Assembly: GCA_052389755.1 (NCBI GenBank) | Contig: JBQTHP010000099.1 | Coordinates: forward strand, 6,581 to 70,580 | DNA from: JBQTHP01 sp052389755 | GTDB lineage: Bacteria; Pseudomonadota; Gammaproteobacteria; Steroidobacterales; Steroidobacteraceae | Direction of reading: 5' to 3' | Length of the DNA: 64,000 bases | Shown: positions 8,291-17,230 of the stretch, piece by piece | Layout of the letters: every line of letters starts with the position of its first letter | Numbering within the stretch: the first letter of the stretch is position 1 | Program-made: the position numbers and the translations under genes | Notes under the pieces: generated by a model | Told to the model about the DNA's origin: nothing | The model's input: only the letters and a program-made list of their open reading frames with translations | Database searches by the model: none

Positions 8291-10351
8291 ATGCTTAGTT
8301 ACGTCATTTCTGCCGCGGTCTTCCTGATTCTCCTGATCGCCGGGCTCACGGTCTGGCGACGGCGGCTAGCGGGCTCGTCGCTGGCGCCGGCCTTCGGGGC
8401 ACAGCTCGTATGGTCGGTGGTGCTCGCCAGAGCCGCGGTTAGTGCCACCGTGCCGCTGGCGCTGGTAGTAGTGATCGAGTATTTGCGCACGCTCGCCTGG
8501 GCCATGGTGCTCGCGAGGTGCCTTGCCGGATCGTCCGATCCTCGGTCGATTCGACGCGCGCTACGACCGCTGTCGGCGCTGATCATCGTCGTCGTCGCCG
8601 GGCTGATGGCCGGCATGTTTTCGGGTCAGCTGGCCTCGGTCGATGCGTATCTGGAGCGCTGGTGGGTGTGGGGGGCTTTGATTCTGTCCATAGCGGGGCT
8701 CGTTCTGGTCGAGCAAGTCGCGCGCAACACGCGGTCTGCGCAGGAATGGCGCCTGAAGTACGTCTGGCTCTCCATAGGCGCGCTCTTCACGCTGGATCTG
8801 TGTCTGTATTCGATTGCGCTGCTGCGCGGCGGAATTGACCCGGCCCTGTGGGTTGCACGCGGCCTCATCAACGCAGTGCTCGGCGGCCTGCTGGCCCTTG
8901 GACTCACCCGAATCGTGGGCTGGCAGTCCGCATCGTTCCTGTCTCCCAGGCTCGTGTTTTTCAACGCCACTCTGCTCGGGGCCGCCTTCTACGTATTCGC
9001 GATGGCGGGCGCGAGCTACTTCATACGCGAGTTCGGCGGCAGCTGGGGAGCGGCGGGTCAAGCGGTGTTCCTCGCCGGCGCTGCCGTTGTGCTCGCTGTG
9101 GCCGTTCTGTCCGAACAGGCTCGCGCCTGGGCGCGGGTGACACTCGCCAAACACTTGTTTCCGTACCGCTATGACTTTCGCCGCGAGTGGCAGAACTTGA
9201 CGCGCGCGCTTTCGCGTTCGGACGGCGTTCCGGTGTACGAGCGCATCGTGAAAGTCATGGCGATCTCGGTCAATTGCGGCAGCGGCGGGCTGTGGTTGCG
9301 TGACGCGGACGGTGTCTTCGTTCCGAGAGGCGGGGATCTTGCACATCCCACCGCACCTCGAGAGCCGCCCGGCAGCTCGTTTCTCGAGCATCTGGGGCGC
9401 CACGAATGGATCTGCGATCTCGACAAGATCAGGGGCAGCGGCGAAAAGGGCGGAAGTCCCGAACCTCCGGCGTGGATGCTGGACCACCCGAAGATCTGGC
9501 TCATCGTTCCACTGGTGTGCGAGGACACGCTGGTCGGATTCGTCGCGATCGGACATCCGCTGGCGAGGATGCGTTTGACCTGGGAGGAAATCGATCTCCT
9601 TCGCGCGGCCGGCCGGCAGGTGGCGAGCTATCTGGCATTCGAGCAGGCTGCAAAACGGCTCGCCGAGGCGCACCAGTTCGAAGCCGTCAATCGCATCTCG
9701 ACGATCCTGATGCACGACCTGAAGCATCTGGTCGCGCAGCAGGCGCTCGTCGTCGAGAACGCAGCGCGACATCGGGGCAATCCGGAGTTCTTCGACGACG
9801 CCATCCTCACGATCGAAAACTCCGTCAAGCGGATGAACCGGCTCATGGACGAGCTAAAGAGCGGCGTGCTGGCGGAGCACGGCCATCGCGTCGATCTGGC
9901 TGAAGTGTGCGCCGAGGTCACGCAGCGATGCGGTAGCCGCAAACCCTCCCCAACCCTGGTGGCTTACGACCGGAACGTCGAAGTCGTCCTGAATCGCGAC
10001 CGCCTGCTCCACGCGCTCGAGCACATCGTGCGTAATGCGCAGGATGCGACGCCGTCCTCCGGCACCGTCTCCGTGCAACTGCGCAAGGTGGCAGAGCGCG
10101 CCGTCATCGAAGTGGTCGACACTGGAGTTGGCATGGACCCTCAGTTCATCCGCGACCGTCTGTTCCGGCCATTCGACACGACCAAGGGAGGGGATGGCAC
10201 CGGCATCGGCGCCTTCCAGGCGCGCGAGTTCGTCCGCAAGTGCGGCGGGAGCATCGAAGTCGAGAGCGCCGTCGGGGCGGGAACCCGATTTCTGGTGAGC
10301 CTGCCCCTGGCGCCTCCGCTGGGTGCCGTCGAACCTGCCGGTGCAGCATGA
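8291..10351 (+). CDS. prsK: XrtA/PEP-CTERM system sensor histidine kinase PrsK
   Basis: The 686-residue membrane kinase has about eight hydrophobic segments in the first 285 residues. A GAF-type sensor region spans roughly 305-465. The phospho-acceptor helix contains MHDLKH (His about 475), and a GHKL ATPase follows with N box HIVRNAQDATP, DTGVGMD and GTGIGAFQAREF. This architecture is that of PrsK (TIGR02916), the kinase dedicated to exosortase A loci. The ATG at 8291 is preferred; a GTG at 8273 is also in frame. It overlaps prsR by four bases (ATGA), so the pair is translationally coupled. The signal sensed is unknown. Confidence 0.92.
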   Translation: MLSYVISAAVFLILLIAGLTVWRRRLAGSSLAPAFGAQLVWSVVLARAAVSATVPLALVVVIEYLRTLAWAMVLARCLAGSSDPRSIRRALRPLSALIIVVVAGLMAGMFSGQLASVDAYLERWWVWGALILSIAGLVLVEQVARNTRSAQEWRLKYVWLSIGALFTLDLCLYSIALLRGGIDPALWVARGLINAVLGGLLALGLTRIVGWQSASFLSPRLVFFNATLLGAAFYVFAMAGASYFIREFGGSWGAAGQAVFLAGAAVVLAVAVLSEQARAWARVTLAKHLFPYRYDFRREWQNLTRALSRSDGVPVYERIVKVMAISVNCGSGGLWLRDADGVFVPRGGDLAHPTAPREPPGSSFLEHLGRHEWICDLDKIRGSGEKGGSPEPPAWMLDHPKIWLIVPLVCEDTLVGFVAIGHPLARMRLTWEEIDLLRAAGRQVASYLAFEQAAKRLAEAHQFEAVNRISTILMHDLKHLVAQQALVVENAARHRGNPEFFDDAILTIENSVKRMNRLMDELKSGVLAEHGHRVDLAEVCAEVTQRCGSRKPSPTLVAYDRNVEVVLNRDRLLHALEHIVRNAQDATPSSGTVSVQLRKVAERAVIEVVDTGVGMDPQFIRDRLFRPFDTTKGGDGTGIGAFQAREFVRKCGGSIEVESAVGAGTRFLVSLPLAPPLGAVEPAGAA

Positions 10352-11715
10352 GCGCCGCACCCCACAAACTGCTCATCGTCGAGGACGATCCTGGCCTGCA
10401 GCGCCAGCTCAAATGGGCATTGGACGGATTCGACGTGCGATGCGCCGCCACGCGCGACGAAGCCATCGCGCTGCTCAACCGAAACGAACCCGCGGTAGTG
10501 CTCCAGGATCTGGGTCTGCCCCCCGATCCCGGGGGCGTCGAAGAAGGCTTCGCCACCATCGAGGAGATCCAGCGCATCGCACCGCGCGCGAAGATCATCG
10601 TAGTCACCGGTCAGGAAGGCCGCGACCATGCGCTACGTGCGATCGCGGCAGGCGCTTTCGACTTCTGTCAGAAGCCCGTCGACACCCAACTGCTGTCGAT
10701 CGTCGTCGACCGGGCGATTCGCATGTACGAGCTCGAAGCAGAGATCCAGCGGCTCAGCGAGACTCGCCCCGCGTCCGCGCTCGATGGCGTCATTGCCGCC
10801 AGCGCGTCGATGCTGAAGGTCTGCCGAATGATCGAACGTCTGGCGCCGACCGGGGCCACGGTCCTGCTTCTGGGCGAGAGCGGAACCGGCAAAGAGCGTC
10901 TCGCCCGTGCGCTGCACACGCTGAGCTCGCGCGCGTCGAAGCCCATGGTCGCCATCAATTGCGCGGCCATTCCCGAGACCCTTCTCGAAAGCGAACTGTT
11001 CGGCCACGAACGGGGGGCGTTCACGGGCGCCGTCAAGCAGACCATCGGCAGGATCGAAGGCGCCGCTGGCGGAACGCTGTTTCTGGACGAGATCGGCGAC
11101 ATGCCGCTCGCCCTCCAGACGAAGCTCCTTCGGTTCCTGCAGGAGCGGGTCATCGAGCGCATCGGTGGGCGCGAGCTCGTTGGCGTCGACGTACGAATCG
11201 TGGCTGCGACCAACCGAGACCTCGAAGCCGCAATCCAGCAGGGAACCTTTCGCTCCGATCTCTACTACAGGTTGAGCGAAGTTACGGTCGCGATCCCGCC
11301 GCTGCGCGAGCGGGAATCGGACGCAGTGCTGATTGCCACCTATCTGTTGCAGGAAGCCGCCCGGCGGCACGGACGGGGTGCTCTGCGCTTCTCACCAGAC
11401 GCAGTACGGGCGATCGAGCAGAATCCGTGGCCGGGTAATGTGCGCGAGCTCGAGAACCGCGTGAACCGGGCGGCAATCATGATCGAGGGCAGACTGGTCA
11501 GTAGCCAGGATCTCGGGCTCGCCCCAACGGAGGAGACCGACGACTTCCTGAATCTGCGGGACGTGCGGCAGCGGGCCGAAGCGCAGGCGGTTCGTCGGGC
11601 GCTCGCTATCACCGCGGGGAACGTCTCAAAGGCGGCGGAGCTCCTCGGAGTCACGCGGCCAACGCTCTATGCACTGATGGAACGAAGCTCGATCCGGCAG
11701 GAGGGCGCGGGATGA
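10348..11715 (+). CDS. prsR: PEP-CTERM-box response regulator PrsR, sigma-54 activator
   Basis: The 455-residue NtrC-class regulator has a receiver domain (1-130) with phospho-acceptor Asp54 in VLQDLGLPPD. The AAA+ domain has Walker A GESGTGKE (176-183) and the sigma-54 contact loop GAFTGA (223-228). A Fis-type helix-turn-helix ends the protein, with VSKAAELLGVTRPTLY. GAFTGA means it acts with RpoN on -24/-12 promoters, three good examples of which occur in this window. The start overlaps the prsK stop. A longer in-frame reading from 10240 is only prsK sequence in another frame. Confidence 0.94.
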   Translation: MSAAPHKLLIVEDDPGLQRQLKWALDGFDVRCAATRDEAIALLNRNEPAVVLQDLGLPPDPGGVEEGFATIEEIQRIAPRAKIIVVTGQEGRDHALRAIAAGAFDFCQKPVDTQLLSIVVDRAIRMYELEAEIQRLSETRPASALDGVIAASASMLKVCRMIERLAPTGATVLLLGESGTGKERLARALHTLSSRASKPMVAINCAAIPETLLESELFGHERGAFTGAVKQTIGRIEGAAGGTLFLDEIGDMPLALQTKLLRFLQERVIERIGGRELVGVDVRIVAATNRDLEAAIQQGTFRSDLYYRLSEVTVAIPPLRERESDAVLIATYLLQEAARRHGRGALRFSPDAVRAIEQNPWPGNVRELENRVNRAAIMIEGRLVSSQDLGLAPTEETDDFLNLRDVRQRAEAQAVRRALAITAGNVSKAAELLGVTRPTLYALMERSSIRQEGAG

Positions 11716-11723
11716 CAGATCAC

Positions 11724-11749
11724 GTCTCATGGCGTCGGTGTTTTGAGAC
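11724..11749. repeat. Inverted repeat after prsR
   Basis: GTCTCA (11724-11729) and TGAGAC (11744-11749) are perfect complements 14 bases apart, extendable by three more pairs after one mismatch. No T-run follows, so this is not a classic terminator. It lies between prsR and the sigma-54-like promoter at 11907 and could be an upstream activator site. Confidence 0.35.
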
Positions 11750-11906
11750 ATGACTCAAGGACCCACTGAATCAAGGGCTTACTACGGGCAGCGGAGGTCA
11801 CGCCCCGGCTAGCGTCGCTTGGGCGCGACATTCCGGCAGAATACGGCGGGTCATGAATCTGCTGATGTACGTATAAGCCGTTGAATCTAAAGGAGACTAT
11901 AACTTT

Positions 11907-11922
11907 CGGTGCGAACCTTGCA
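11907..11922 (+). promoter_or_regulatory. Sigma-54-type promoter of the small fibronectin III lipoprotein
   Basis: GG at 11908-11909 and GC at 11920-11921 are exactly 10 bases apart, and the -12 element TTGCA (11918-11922) is a full consensus match. The -24 side, GGTGCG, deviates from GGCACG at two positions. The predicted start near 11933 leaves a leader of about 60 bases before the ATG at 11994. Confidence 0.55.
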
Positions 11923-11993
11923 CAGCCCGGGATGGTTCTGTCCGGCTCTCGCTTGCGCCGGCAGCTTCCCTGCTTCATGTCATCGAGGTTTCT

Positions 11994-12374
11994 ATGGATC
12001 TGCGTCGTCAAACCCGGGTCTTGGGCACGCTTGCCGCATTCGCACTCCTCCTTACCGCGTGCGGCGGCGGGGGCGGCGGTGACGCAGCGACTCCGGCGCC
12101 TCAAACCGGCCCCGTCGTCGGATCGGCCACGCTCAACTGGAGCGCCCCGACCCAGAATAGTGATGGTAGCGCTCTGACCAATCTCGCCGGCTACCGCATT
12201 GTCTACGGCACCGACGCTGGCGCGCTCACCAATACCGTCCAGATTGCGAACCCCGGTCAGCTCACTCACACCATCAACAGTCTGTCCGCAGGTACCTGGT
12301 ATTTCGCCATCAAGGCGTATACCAACGTCGGGGATGAGAGCGTGCTCACTGGCGTCGTCAACAAGACGATCTGA
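11994..12374 (+). CDS. Small lipoprotein with one fibronectin III domain
   Basis: The 126-residue protein has a lipoprotein signal ending LLTAC (Cys23), a poly-glycine linker and a single fibronectin III domain from about residue 40 to the end. GAGG lies 5 bases before the ATG. The domain resembles the C-terminal domain of the 6370 lipoprotein block for block: LNW(S/T)APT, DGSA, LAGYRI, YGT, Q(V)(A)NPG, FA/GIKAYT and a closing VNKT. The two proteins therefore share a recently related module. It lies between prsR and the EPS operon and has its own sigma-54-like promoter. A structural or adhesive envelope role is likely but not shown. Confidence 0.82.
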   Translation: MDLRRQTRVLGTLAAFALLLTACGGGGGGDAATPAPQTGPVVGSATLNWSAPTQNSDGSALTNLAGYRIVYGTDAGALTNTVQIANPGQLTHTINSLSAGTWYFAIKAYTNVGDESVLTGVVNKTI

Positions 12375-12539
12375 CCCTTCTGCGGCCCCATCTGCCGGGC
12401 CGTCCCAGCCTGCGGAATCTTCGGCTTGCCCCGGGTGCGGAGCACGGGCCGACGAAGCCTGTTCGCGCTCAAGTGCCGAAATTGAGACGCAGCGCCGTAC
12501 AATGACCCATCGATAACGGCATTCTCAAAATAGCGATTC

Positions 12540-12555
12540 GGGCACGCATTTTGCG
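12540..12555 (+). promoter_or_regulatory. Sigma-54-type promoter of the EPS/XrtA operon
   Basis: GGCACG (12541-12546), CATT, then TTGC (12551-12554) gives consensus elements at the correct 10-base GG-to-GC spacing, the best such match in the window. It lies in the 314-base gap between the small lipoprotein gene and the EPS export gene, about 130 bases before the ATG at 12689. No other gene is visible in this gap. With PrsR encoded just upstream, it is the natural promoter for the operon running to 28256. Confidence 0.7.
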
Positions 12556-12688
12556 TGGGCAGACATCGGCCGAACGAACAAGCAACAAAAGCCGCAGAGG
12601 TAGCCCGGGCTTCCGCGTAAAAGATCTTTCGCGAGGCGTTGGCGGGCGAGGGGATTGCGTGGCGCGAGTTTATGCGACGGAGCAGGGG

Positions 12689-13303
12689 ATGCGGTTGTGC
12701 ACGGCCGCTGCCGCGGCGTGCGCGCTTCTGCTGGCAGCATGCGCCGGCGGGGGCAGTCGAGCACCGAAGACTGACGCAGAAGCGAGCGCCGTTCCCGCGA
12801 CCGAATATCGAATCGGGCCTGGGGACATGCTCAATATCTTCGTATTCAACCAGCCCGAGCTCACCGTCACCGTACCGGTGCGGCCGGATGGTCTCGTCTC
12901 GACACCGCTCGTCGAGAACATACAGGCCGCTGGGAAGACGCCGAGCGAGCTCGGTCGCGATATCGAAAAGGCTCTGTCCGAATATATCCGCACGCCGCAG
13001 GTGAACGTGATCGTCACCAGCTTCGTCGGTACATACAGCGACCAGGTGCGGGTGGTCGGTCAGGCGGCGAATCCACAGGCCTTGCCTTACCGCAACGGCA
13101 TGACGCTTCTCGACGTGATGATCGCCGTAGGGGGCCTCGCAGATTTCGCCGCCGGCAACCGGGCGCGCCTGATCCGTCGGGTCGACGGGAAACAGATAGA
13201 AATGCGCGTCCGGCTGGACGATCTCGTCAACGACGGCGACATCGTGGCGAACATGCCCGTGCAGCCCGGCGATGTTCTGATCATCCCGCAGTCGCGCTTC
13301 TGA
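12689..13303 (+). CDS. XrtA-system polysaccharide export lipoprotein (Wza-like)
   Basis: The 204-residue lipoprotein (lipobox LLAAC, Cys18) belongs to the Poly_export/SLBB family that builds the outer-membrane channel for capsule and EPS. The export domain begins YRIGPGDMLNIFVFNQPELT near residue 49. SLBB-type segments follow with VRVVGQAANPQALPY and QPGDVLIIPQSRF. It lacks the C-terminal amphipathic helix of full-length Wza, as is usual for the XrtA form. The start is set at the Met beginning the lipoprotein signal, with AGGGG just before it; longer in-frame readings add only basic, non-signal sequence. It is the first gene of the EPS operon. Confidence 0.92.
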   Translation: MRLCTAAAAACALLLAACAGGGSRAPKTDAEASAVPATEYRIGPGDMLNIFVFNQPELTVTVPVRPDGLVSTPLVENIQAAGKTPSELGRDIEKALSEYIRTPQVNVIVTSFVGTYSDQVRVVGQAANPQALPYRNGMTLLDVMIAVGGLADFAAGNRARLIRRVDGKQIEMRVRLDDLVNDGDIVANMPVQPGDVLIIPQSRF

Positions 13304-13316
13304 ACGAACAGGACCC

Positions 13317-14891
13317 ATGAAGGAGCTGATTGGACAGATTCTGAACCATGCGCGCGGCGCATGGCGCTTTCGCTGGCACGCGATCGGCGCTGCGTGGTCG
13401 TTCGCGCTCATCGGCTGGATCGTCGCGCTGCTCCAGCCGGACATCTACGAAGCGCGGACGCGCGTCTACGTCGACAGCGATTCGGTTCTCAGACCGTTGC
13501 TCACGGGGCTGGCGGTCAACACCGACGTCTCGAATCGCGTCAACATGATGTCCCGCGTACTCATGGGTCGGCCGAATCTGGAGCGCGTCGCCCGCGAAAC
13601 GGACCTGTATCTGCGCGCGCCGACCCCGGCGGATTTCGAGGCGCTGGTTACGTCGCTCGCCATCGCCATCGAGCTCCAGGGTGGAGGCCGCGATAACGTC
13701 TATTCGCTGCGATATTCCGACCAGGACCCCGCCATGGCGCAGCGGGTAGTCCAGGCGCTGCTCGACGTGTTCGTCGAGGACACACTCGGCGGAAAGCGCG
13801 CTGATAGCGACTCCGCGCAGCAGTTTCTGCAAGTGCAGATCCGAGAGTACGACAGCCGGCTCCGCCAGGCGGAAGATCAGCTGGCGGACTTCAAGAAGCG
13901 CAATGTCGGCCTGATGCCAGGGGAGACCGGGGACTACTACACGCGGTTGCAGACGGCAAGCGGCCTGCTGCAGGACTTGCGGGCCAAGCAACGCCTCGCG
14001 TCGCAGCGACGCAGCGAGCTCGAGAAGCAGCTCAAAGGCGAGGAACCGACGTTTGGCATCTTTGCCGAGGCGGACACGGGCACCGCGGACGGCCAGATCG
14101 CCGAGTACCGCCGCCAGCTCGAGCAGCTGCTGCTGCAGTACACCGACAAACATCCGCGCGTCCTCGCGCTGCGGGATACCATCGCGCAGCTGGAAGCGCG
14201 AGACGCCGCAACGAATTCCCGCACGCGGCGCCCCGGCGCGGTGCCGCGCGATCCTGCCGCGGCGGCCGGCTTCGCGCTCGACATCAATCCCGTCTACCAG
14301 AATCTCCGCATCGAATTGAGCCGCACACAGGTCGAGCTGGCGGAGCTGCGGCAGCAGATTTCGGAGCAAGAGGCCCTCGTTGGCGCGCTCCGCTCGAGAG
14401 TCGACACGATCCCACAGACGGAAGCAGAGCTGGTGCGCCTCAACCGCGACTACGAGGTGAACAAGGCACAGCACCAGGCACTCCTGCAGCGGCTCGAGTC
14501 CGCGCGGTTGTCCGAGCGAGCCGAAACGAACGCGGAGGGAGTGAAGTTCCGCATCATCGAGCCGCCGACCGCGCCGCTGATCCCCGTGAGTCCGGACCGC
14601 GCACTCCTGCTCACGGCGGTGCTCCTGACCGCGCTGGCGGCCGGTGTCGCAGTCGCGTTCGCGTTGGACCAGATGCGGCCGGTCTTCTCGTCACGCGGAC
14701 TTCTGGCGGCAGTAACGGGCCTGCCCGTGCTCGGCGCGATCAGTCTGACGGCTCCGGCAGCGCAGCCACCGTGGCTTCGCCGGCAGCCGGTGCTGGTCGC
14801 GGCGGCGTACGCGGGCCTGGTAGCGACGTACCTGCTCGCGATGCGGCTGGCCGATCCTGCGGGAAAGCTTCTGCGGACCCTGGCGGGTTGA
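13317..14891 (+). CDS. XrtA-system chain-length determinant protein (Wzz/GNVR family)
   Basis: The 524-residue inner-membrane co-polymerase regulates polysaccharide chain length. A transmembrane helix lies near residues 19-39 (AIGAAWSFALIGWIVALLQP), followed by the Wzz domain. A long periplasmic coiled coil runs from about 165-390, and a second transmembrane pair lies near residues 430-450 and 490-510. It starts 14 bases after the export gene. Together with the next gene it forms a split co-polymerase and kinase, as in Gram-positive and XrtA systems. Confidence 0.93.
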   Translation: MKELIGQILNHARGAWRFRWHAIGAAWSFALIGWIVALLQPDIYEARTRVYVDSDSVLRPLLTGLAVNTDVSNRVNMMSRVLMGRPNLERVARETDLYLRAPTPADFEALVTSLAIAIELQGGGRDNVYSLRYSDQDPAMAQRVVQALLDVFVEDTLGGKRADSDSAQQFLQVQIREYDSRLRQAEDQLADFKKRNVGLMPGETGDYYTRLQTASGLLQDLRAKQRLASQRRSELEKQLKGEEPTFGIFAEADTGTADGQIAEYRRQLEQLLLQYTDKHPRVLALRDTIAQLEARDAATNSRTRRPGAVPRDPAAAAGFALDINPVYQNLRIELSRTQVELAELRQQISEQEALVGALRSRVDTIPQTEAELVRLNRDYEVNKAQHQALLQRLESARLSERAETNAEGVKFRIIEPPTAPLIPVSPDRALLLTAVLLTALAAGVAVAFALDQMRPVFSSRGLLAAVTGLPVLGAISLTAPAAQPPWLRRQPVLVAAAYAGLVATYLLAMRLADPAGKLLRTLAG

Positions 14892-14897
14892 GAGCCG

Positions 14898-15803
14898 ATG
14901 AGCATCATCGAACGAGCACTCGCCAAATTCCAGGGATCGCGCCCCAGCACGTCGCGTGCACCTCGTGCCTCCGGGGAACAGCTGGTGCCGCGTTCGGCGC
15001 GACCCGGCGGCACAGCGCGTCGATCGCTGAGCGACGTCGGTCGCGGTGAGGCGTACAAGCCGCGCGAGACAGTAACTGTCGATTTCGGCGCGCTGCGCGC
15101 GGCGGGCATACTTCCGCCGGACGAGCGTTCTTCGGACGCCCTCACGCACGAGATCCGCCGCATCAAGTGGCCGCTGCTCGAATCCGCGGCGGCGCGGGCG
15201 ACGCCGGAGGCGCCCCCTGCAAACCTGATCATGGTCACGAGCTCCGTGGCGGGCGAGGGCAAGACATTCACATCGGTCAATCTCGCGCTGAGTCTGGCGC
15301 GCGAAGAAGACTCTTCCGTACTGCTGGTAGATGCCGACGTCGCGAGGCGCCACACGACCCGGTTGTTCGGTCTCGATCAGCGGCCCGGCCTCACGGATGC
15401 GCTCGCCGACGCCACAGTCGATCCCCACGATCTGGTCGTCGGCACCGGCATTACCGGCTTTTGCGTTTTTCCTTCTGGCCGGCGCGGCGCTGGCATGCCC
15501 GAGCTGTTTGCGAGCCAGCGGATGACGGATATCGTGCGAGCGCTCGGCGGACGCGATCCACGTCAGATCATCCTGTTCGACAGCTCACCGCTCCTCGCCA
15601 CCAGCGAGGCACAGGTCCTCGGCCGCAGCGTCGATCAGATCGTGCTGGTGGTGCGCGCGGAATCGACCACGCAGCCGATGGTCCTCGAAGCGATATCCCT
15701 TCTCGACAAGAGCAAGCAGATCCGCTGCATTCTCAATCAATCGCGTATGAGCAGATTGATGGAGTACTACTACTATCCCTATGGACAACAAGCACAGGAT
15801 TGA
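14898..15803 (+). CDS. XrtA-associated tyrosine autokinase (BY-kinase)
   Basis: The 301-residue cytosolic kinase pairs with the chain-length protein. It carries the BY-kinase P-loop SVAGEGKT (116-123), Walker A' VDADVAR (144-150) and a C-terminal tyrosine cluster YYYYPY for autophosphorylation. The N-terminal 85 residues are a linker typical of the PEP-CTERM-locus kinase (TIGR03018). It begins 6 bases after the chain-length gene, and its end overlaps the next gene by 23 bases. Phosphorylation cycles of the tyrosine cluster normally gate polymer length and export. Confidence 0.92.
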   Translation: MSIIERALAKFQGSRPSTSRAPRASGEQLVPRSARPGGTARRSLSDVGRGEAYKPRETVTVDFGALRAAGILPPDERSSDALTHEIRRIKWPLLESAAARATPEAPPANLIMVTSSVAGEGKTFTSVNLALSLAREEDSSVLLVDADVARRHTTRLFGLDQRPGLTDALADATVDPHDLVVGTGITGFCVFPSGRRGAGMPELFASQRMTDIVRALGGRDPRQIILFDSSPLLATSEAQVLGRSVDQIVLVVRAESTTQPMVLEAISLLDKSKQIRCILNQSRMSRLMEYYYYPYGQQAQD

Positions 15804-17208
15804 CATAGCAGCGGTCTGCGGGTGTCTGTTCGTCATGGCCTGCTGTGCCCCCGCCGTGGCCGAGTCGCGGTTTTCACCCCGCGTCAGCGTGAGCGCGGTG
15901 TGGACGGACAACTTCCTCCTCGTCAGTCCCCCGGAGCCGAAGGACGAGGAGCTGATTGGACAGGTGCGGCCGGGATTCGAGTTCGTACGCGACAGCCCGC
16001 GGCTCCGTGCCTTCGTAGACTACGAGCTGCAGGCGCTGTATTCCGCGCAGTACGAGAGCGACGCCGAGGTCTATCACAAAGGCAATCTGGGGGTCGTGTT
16101 GCGCGCGGTGCCCGACTGGCTGTCCGTCGATCTTGCGGGCGTCTATCAACAGAGCGTCGTCGATCCCACCCAACCGCACAATGTCGACAATCTTTTCCGG
16201 GTCGCCAATACGGCCGATACCTTCTCCGCCAGGGTCACACCGGCACTCCACCATGCTTTCAGGGCGATTCGACTCGATGCCGAGTACTCGTACGGCGTCG
16301 TCGAATACAAGGGCATCGATGGCACGGATCCCCTCGATCCCAGTCTCGCCGAGAGTACGTATCAGGATGCGAGCCTCTCACTCGGTTCGTCCGACGCAGA
16401 GGCGGCGCTCACGTGGAGCGCGCGCTATCGCGCACACCGAGTCGATTACGACGAATTCCAGACCTTCGAACACGAACGTGCGGATGCGGAGCTCGGCTTG
16501 AGAGTCGCCCGGGCGCTCTGGCTCATCGGGCGAGGTGGTCTCGAAAGCGATCCGCTGGAAAGCATCCGGGATGGGGGACTCGACGATACATTCTGGCAAG
16601 CCGGATTCGCGTGGCGGCGCAGCGAGCAGGACGAATTCCGGCTGCTCGCCGGCGAGCGGTTTTTCGGCACGAGTTACGAAGCAGTGTGGCGACGTGTGGG
16701 GCGGAGCGTGAATTGGGATGTGAGCTACACCGAGGAGCCGACCACGCAAGCCCAGGAGCTGGTCCTCCGCGAAACGCCTGACGCCGAGGACGTGCTGACG
16801 CCGGACAGGCCATTCGATCGGCCAGGTTCGGACGTTTACCTGTTGAAACGGCTCGCGGGACGGCTCGGCCTCTCCGGCCGCATTACCGAGATCGCCCTCG
16901 AGGTACATTCGGAACGGCGCGAATACATCATCGCGTCCGGCATCGAGGACCGCATTCGAGGTGCGTCGGTGATCGTGACGCGAGCACTTGGCCCGCGAGT
17001 GAGGGCCGAATTGGAGAGCGGTATCGACGAAAATGAGTTACGGGAGGGGTCGGAGTTCGACGAGCGATACTATTCATTGAAGTTATCGCGTCGTCTCGGT
17101 ACGCGGACGTCTGCAGATCTCACCATCAGGCGTAGTGAGCGTAGTGGGGCAATCCAGGCAGGGTATGAGGTCAACTGGGTTGTACTCGGCGTTCAGGCAA
17201 GCTTCTGA
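15781..17208 (+). CDS. TIGR03016-type PEP-CTERM-system outer-membrane protein
   Basis: The 475-residue protein has a signal peptide (cleavage near residue 27, VAESRF). Alternating polar and hydrophobic strands rich in Y, R, D and E follow to the C-terminus, which ends in a phenylalanine (VVLGVQASF), the hallmark of an outer-membrane barrel. This matches the XrtA-associated family TIGR03016. It probably forms an outer-membrane pore or porin-like partner for EPS export. The start overlaps the kinase end by 23 bases. In many XrtA loci an AAA ATPase gene follows here; in this window the next gene is the FemAB-like one. Confidence 0.88.
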   Translation: MDNKHRIDIAAVCGCLFVMACCAPAVAESRFSPRVSVSAVWTDNFLLVSPPEPKDEELIGQVRPGFEFVRDSPRLRAFVDYELQALYSAQYESDAEVYHKGNLGVVLRAVPDWLSVDLAGVYQQSVVDPTQPHNVDNLFRVANTADTFSARVTPALHHAFRAIRLDAEYSYGVVEYKGIDGTDPLDPSLAESTYQDASLSLGSSDAEAALTWSARYRAHRVDYDEFQTFEHERADAELGLRVARALWLIGRGGLESDPLESIRDGGLDDTFWQAGFAWRRSEQDEFRLLAGERFFGTSYEAVWRRVGRSVNWDVSYTEEPTTQAQELVLRETPDAEDVLTPDRPFDRPGSDVYLLKRLAGRLGLSGRITEIALEVHSERREYIIASGIEDRIRGASVIVTRALGPRVRAELESGIDENELREGSEFDERYYSLKLSRRLGTRTSADLTIRRSERSGAIQAGYEVNWVVLGVQASF

Positions 17209-17230
17209 CGGGGTCGCGTCGGCAGCCTCG

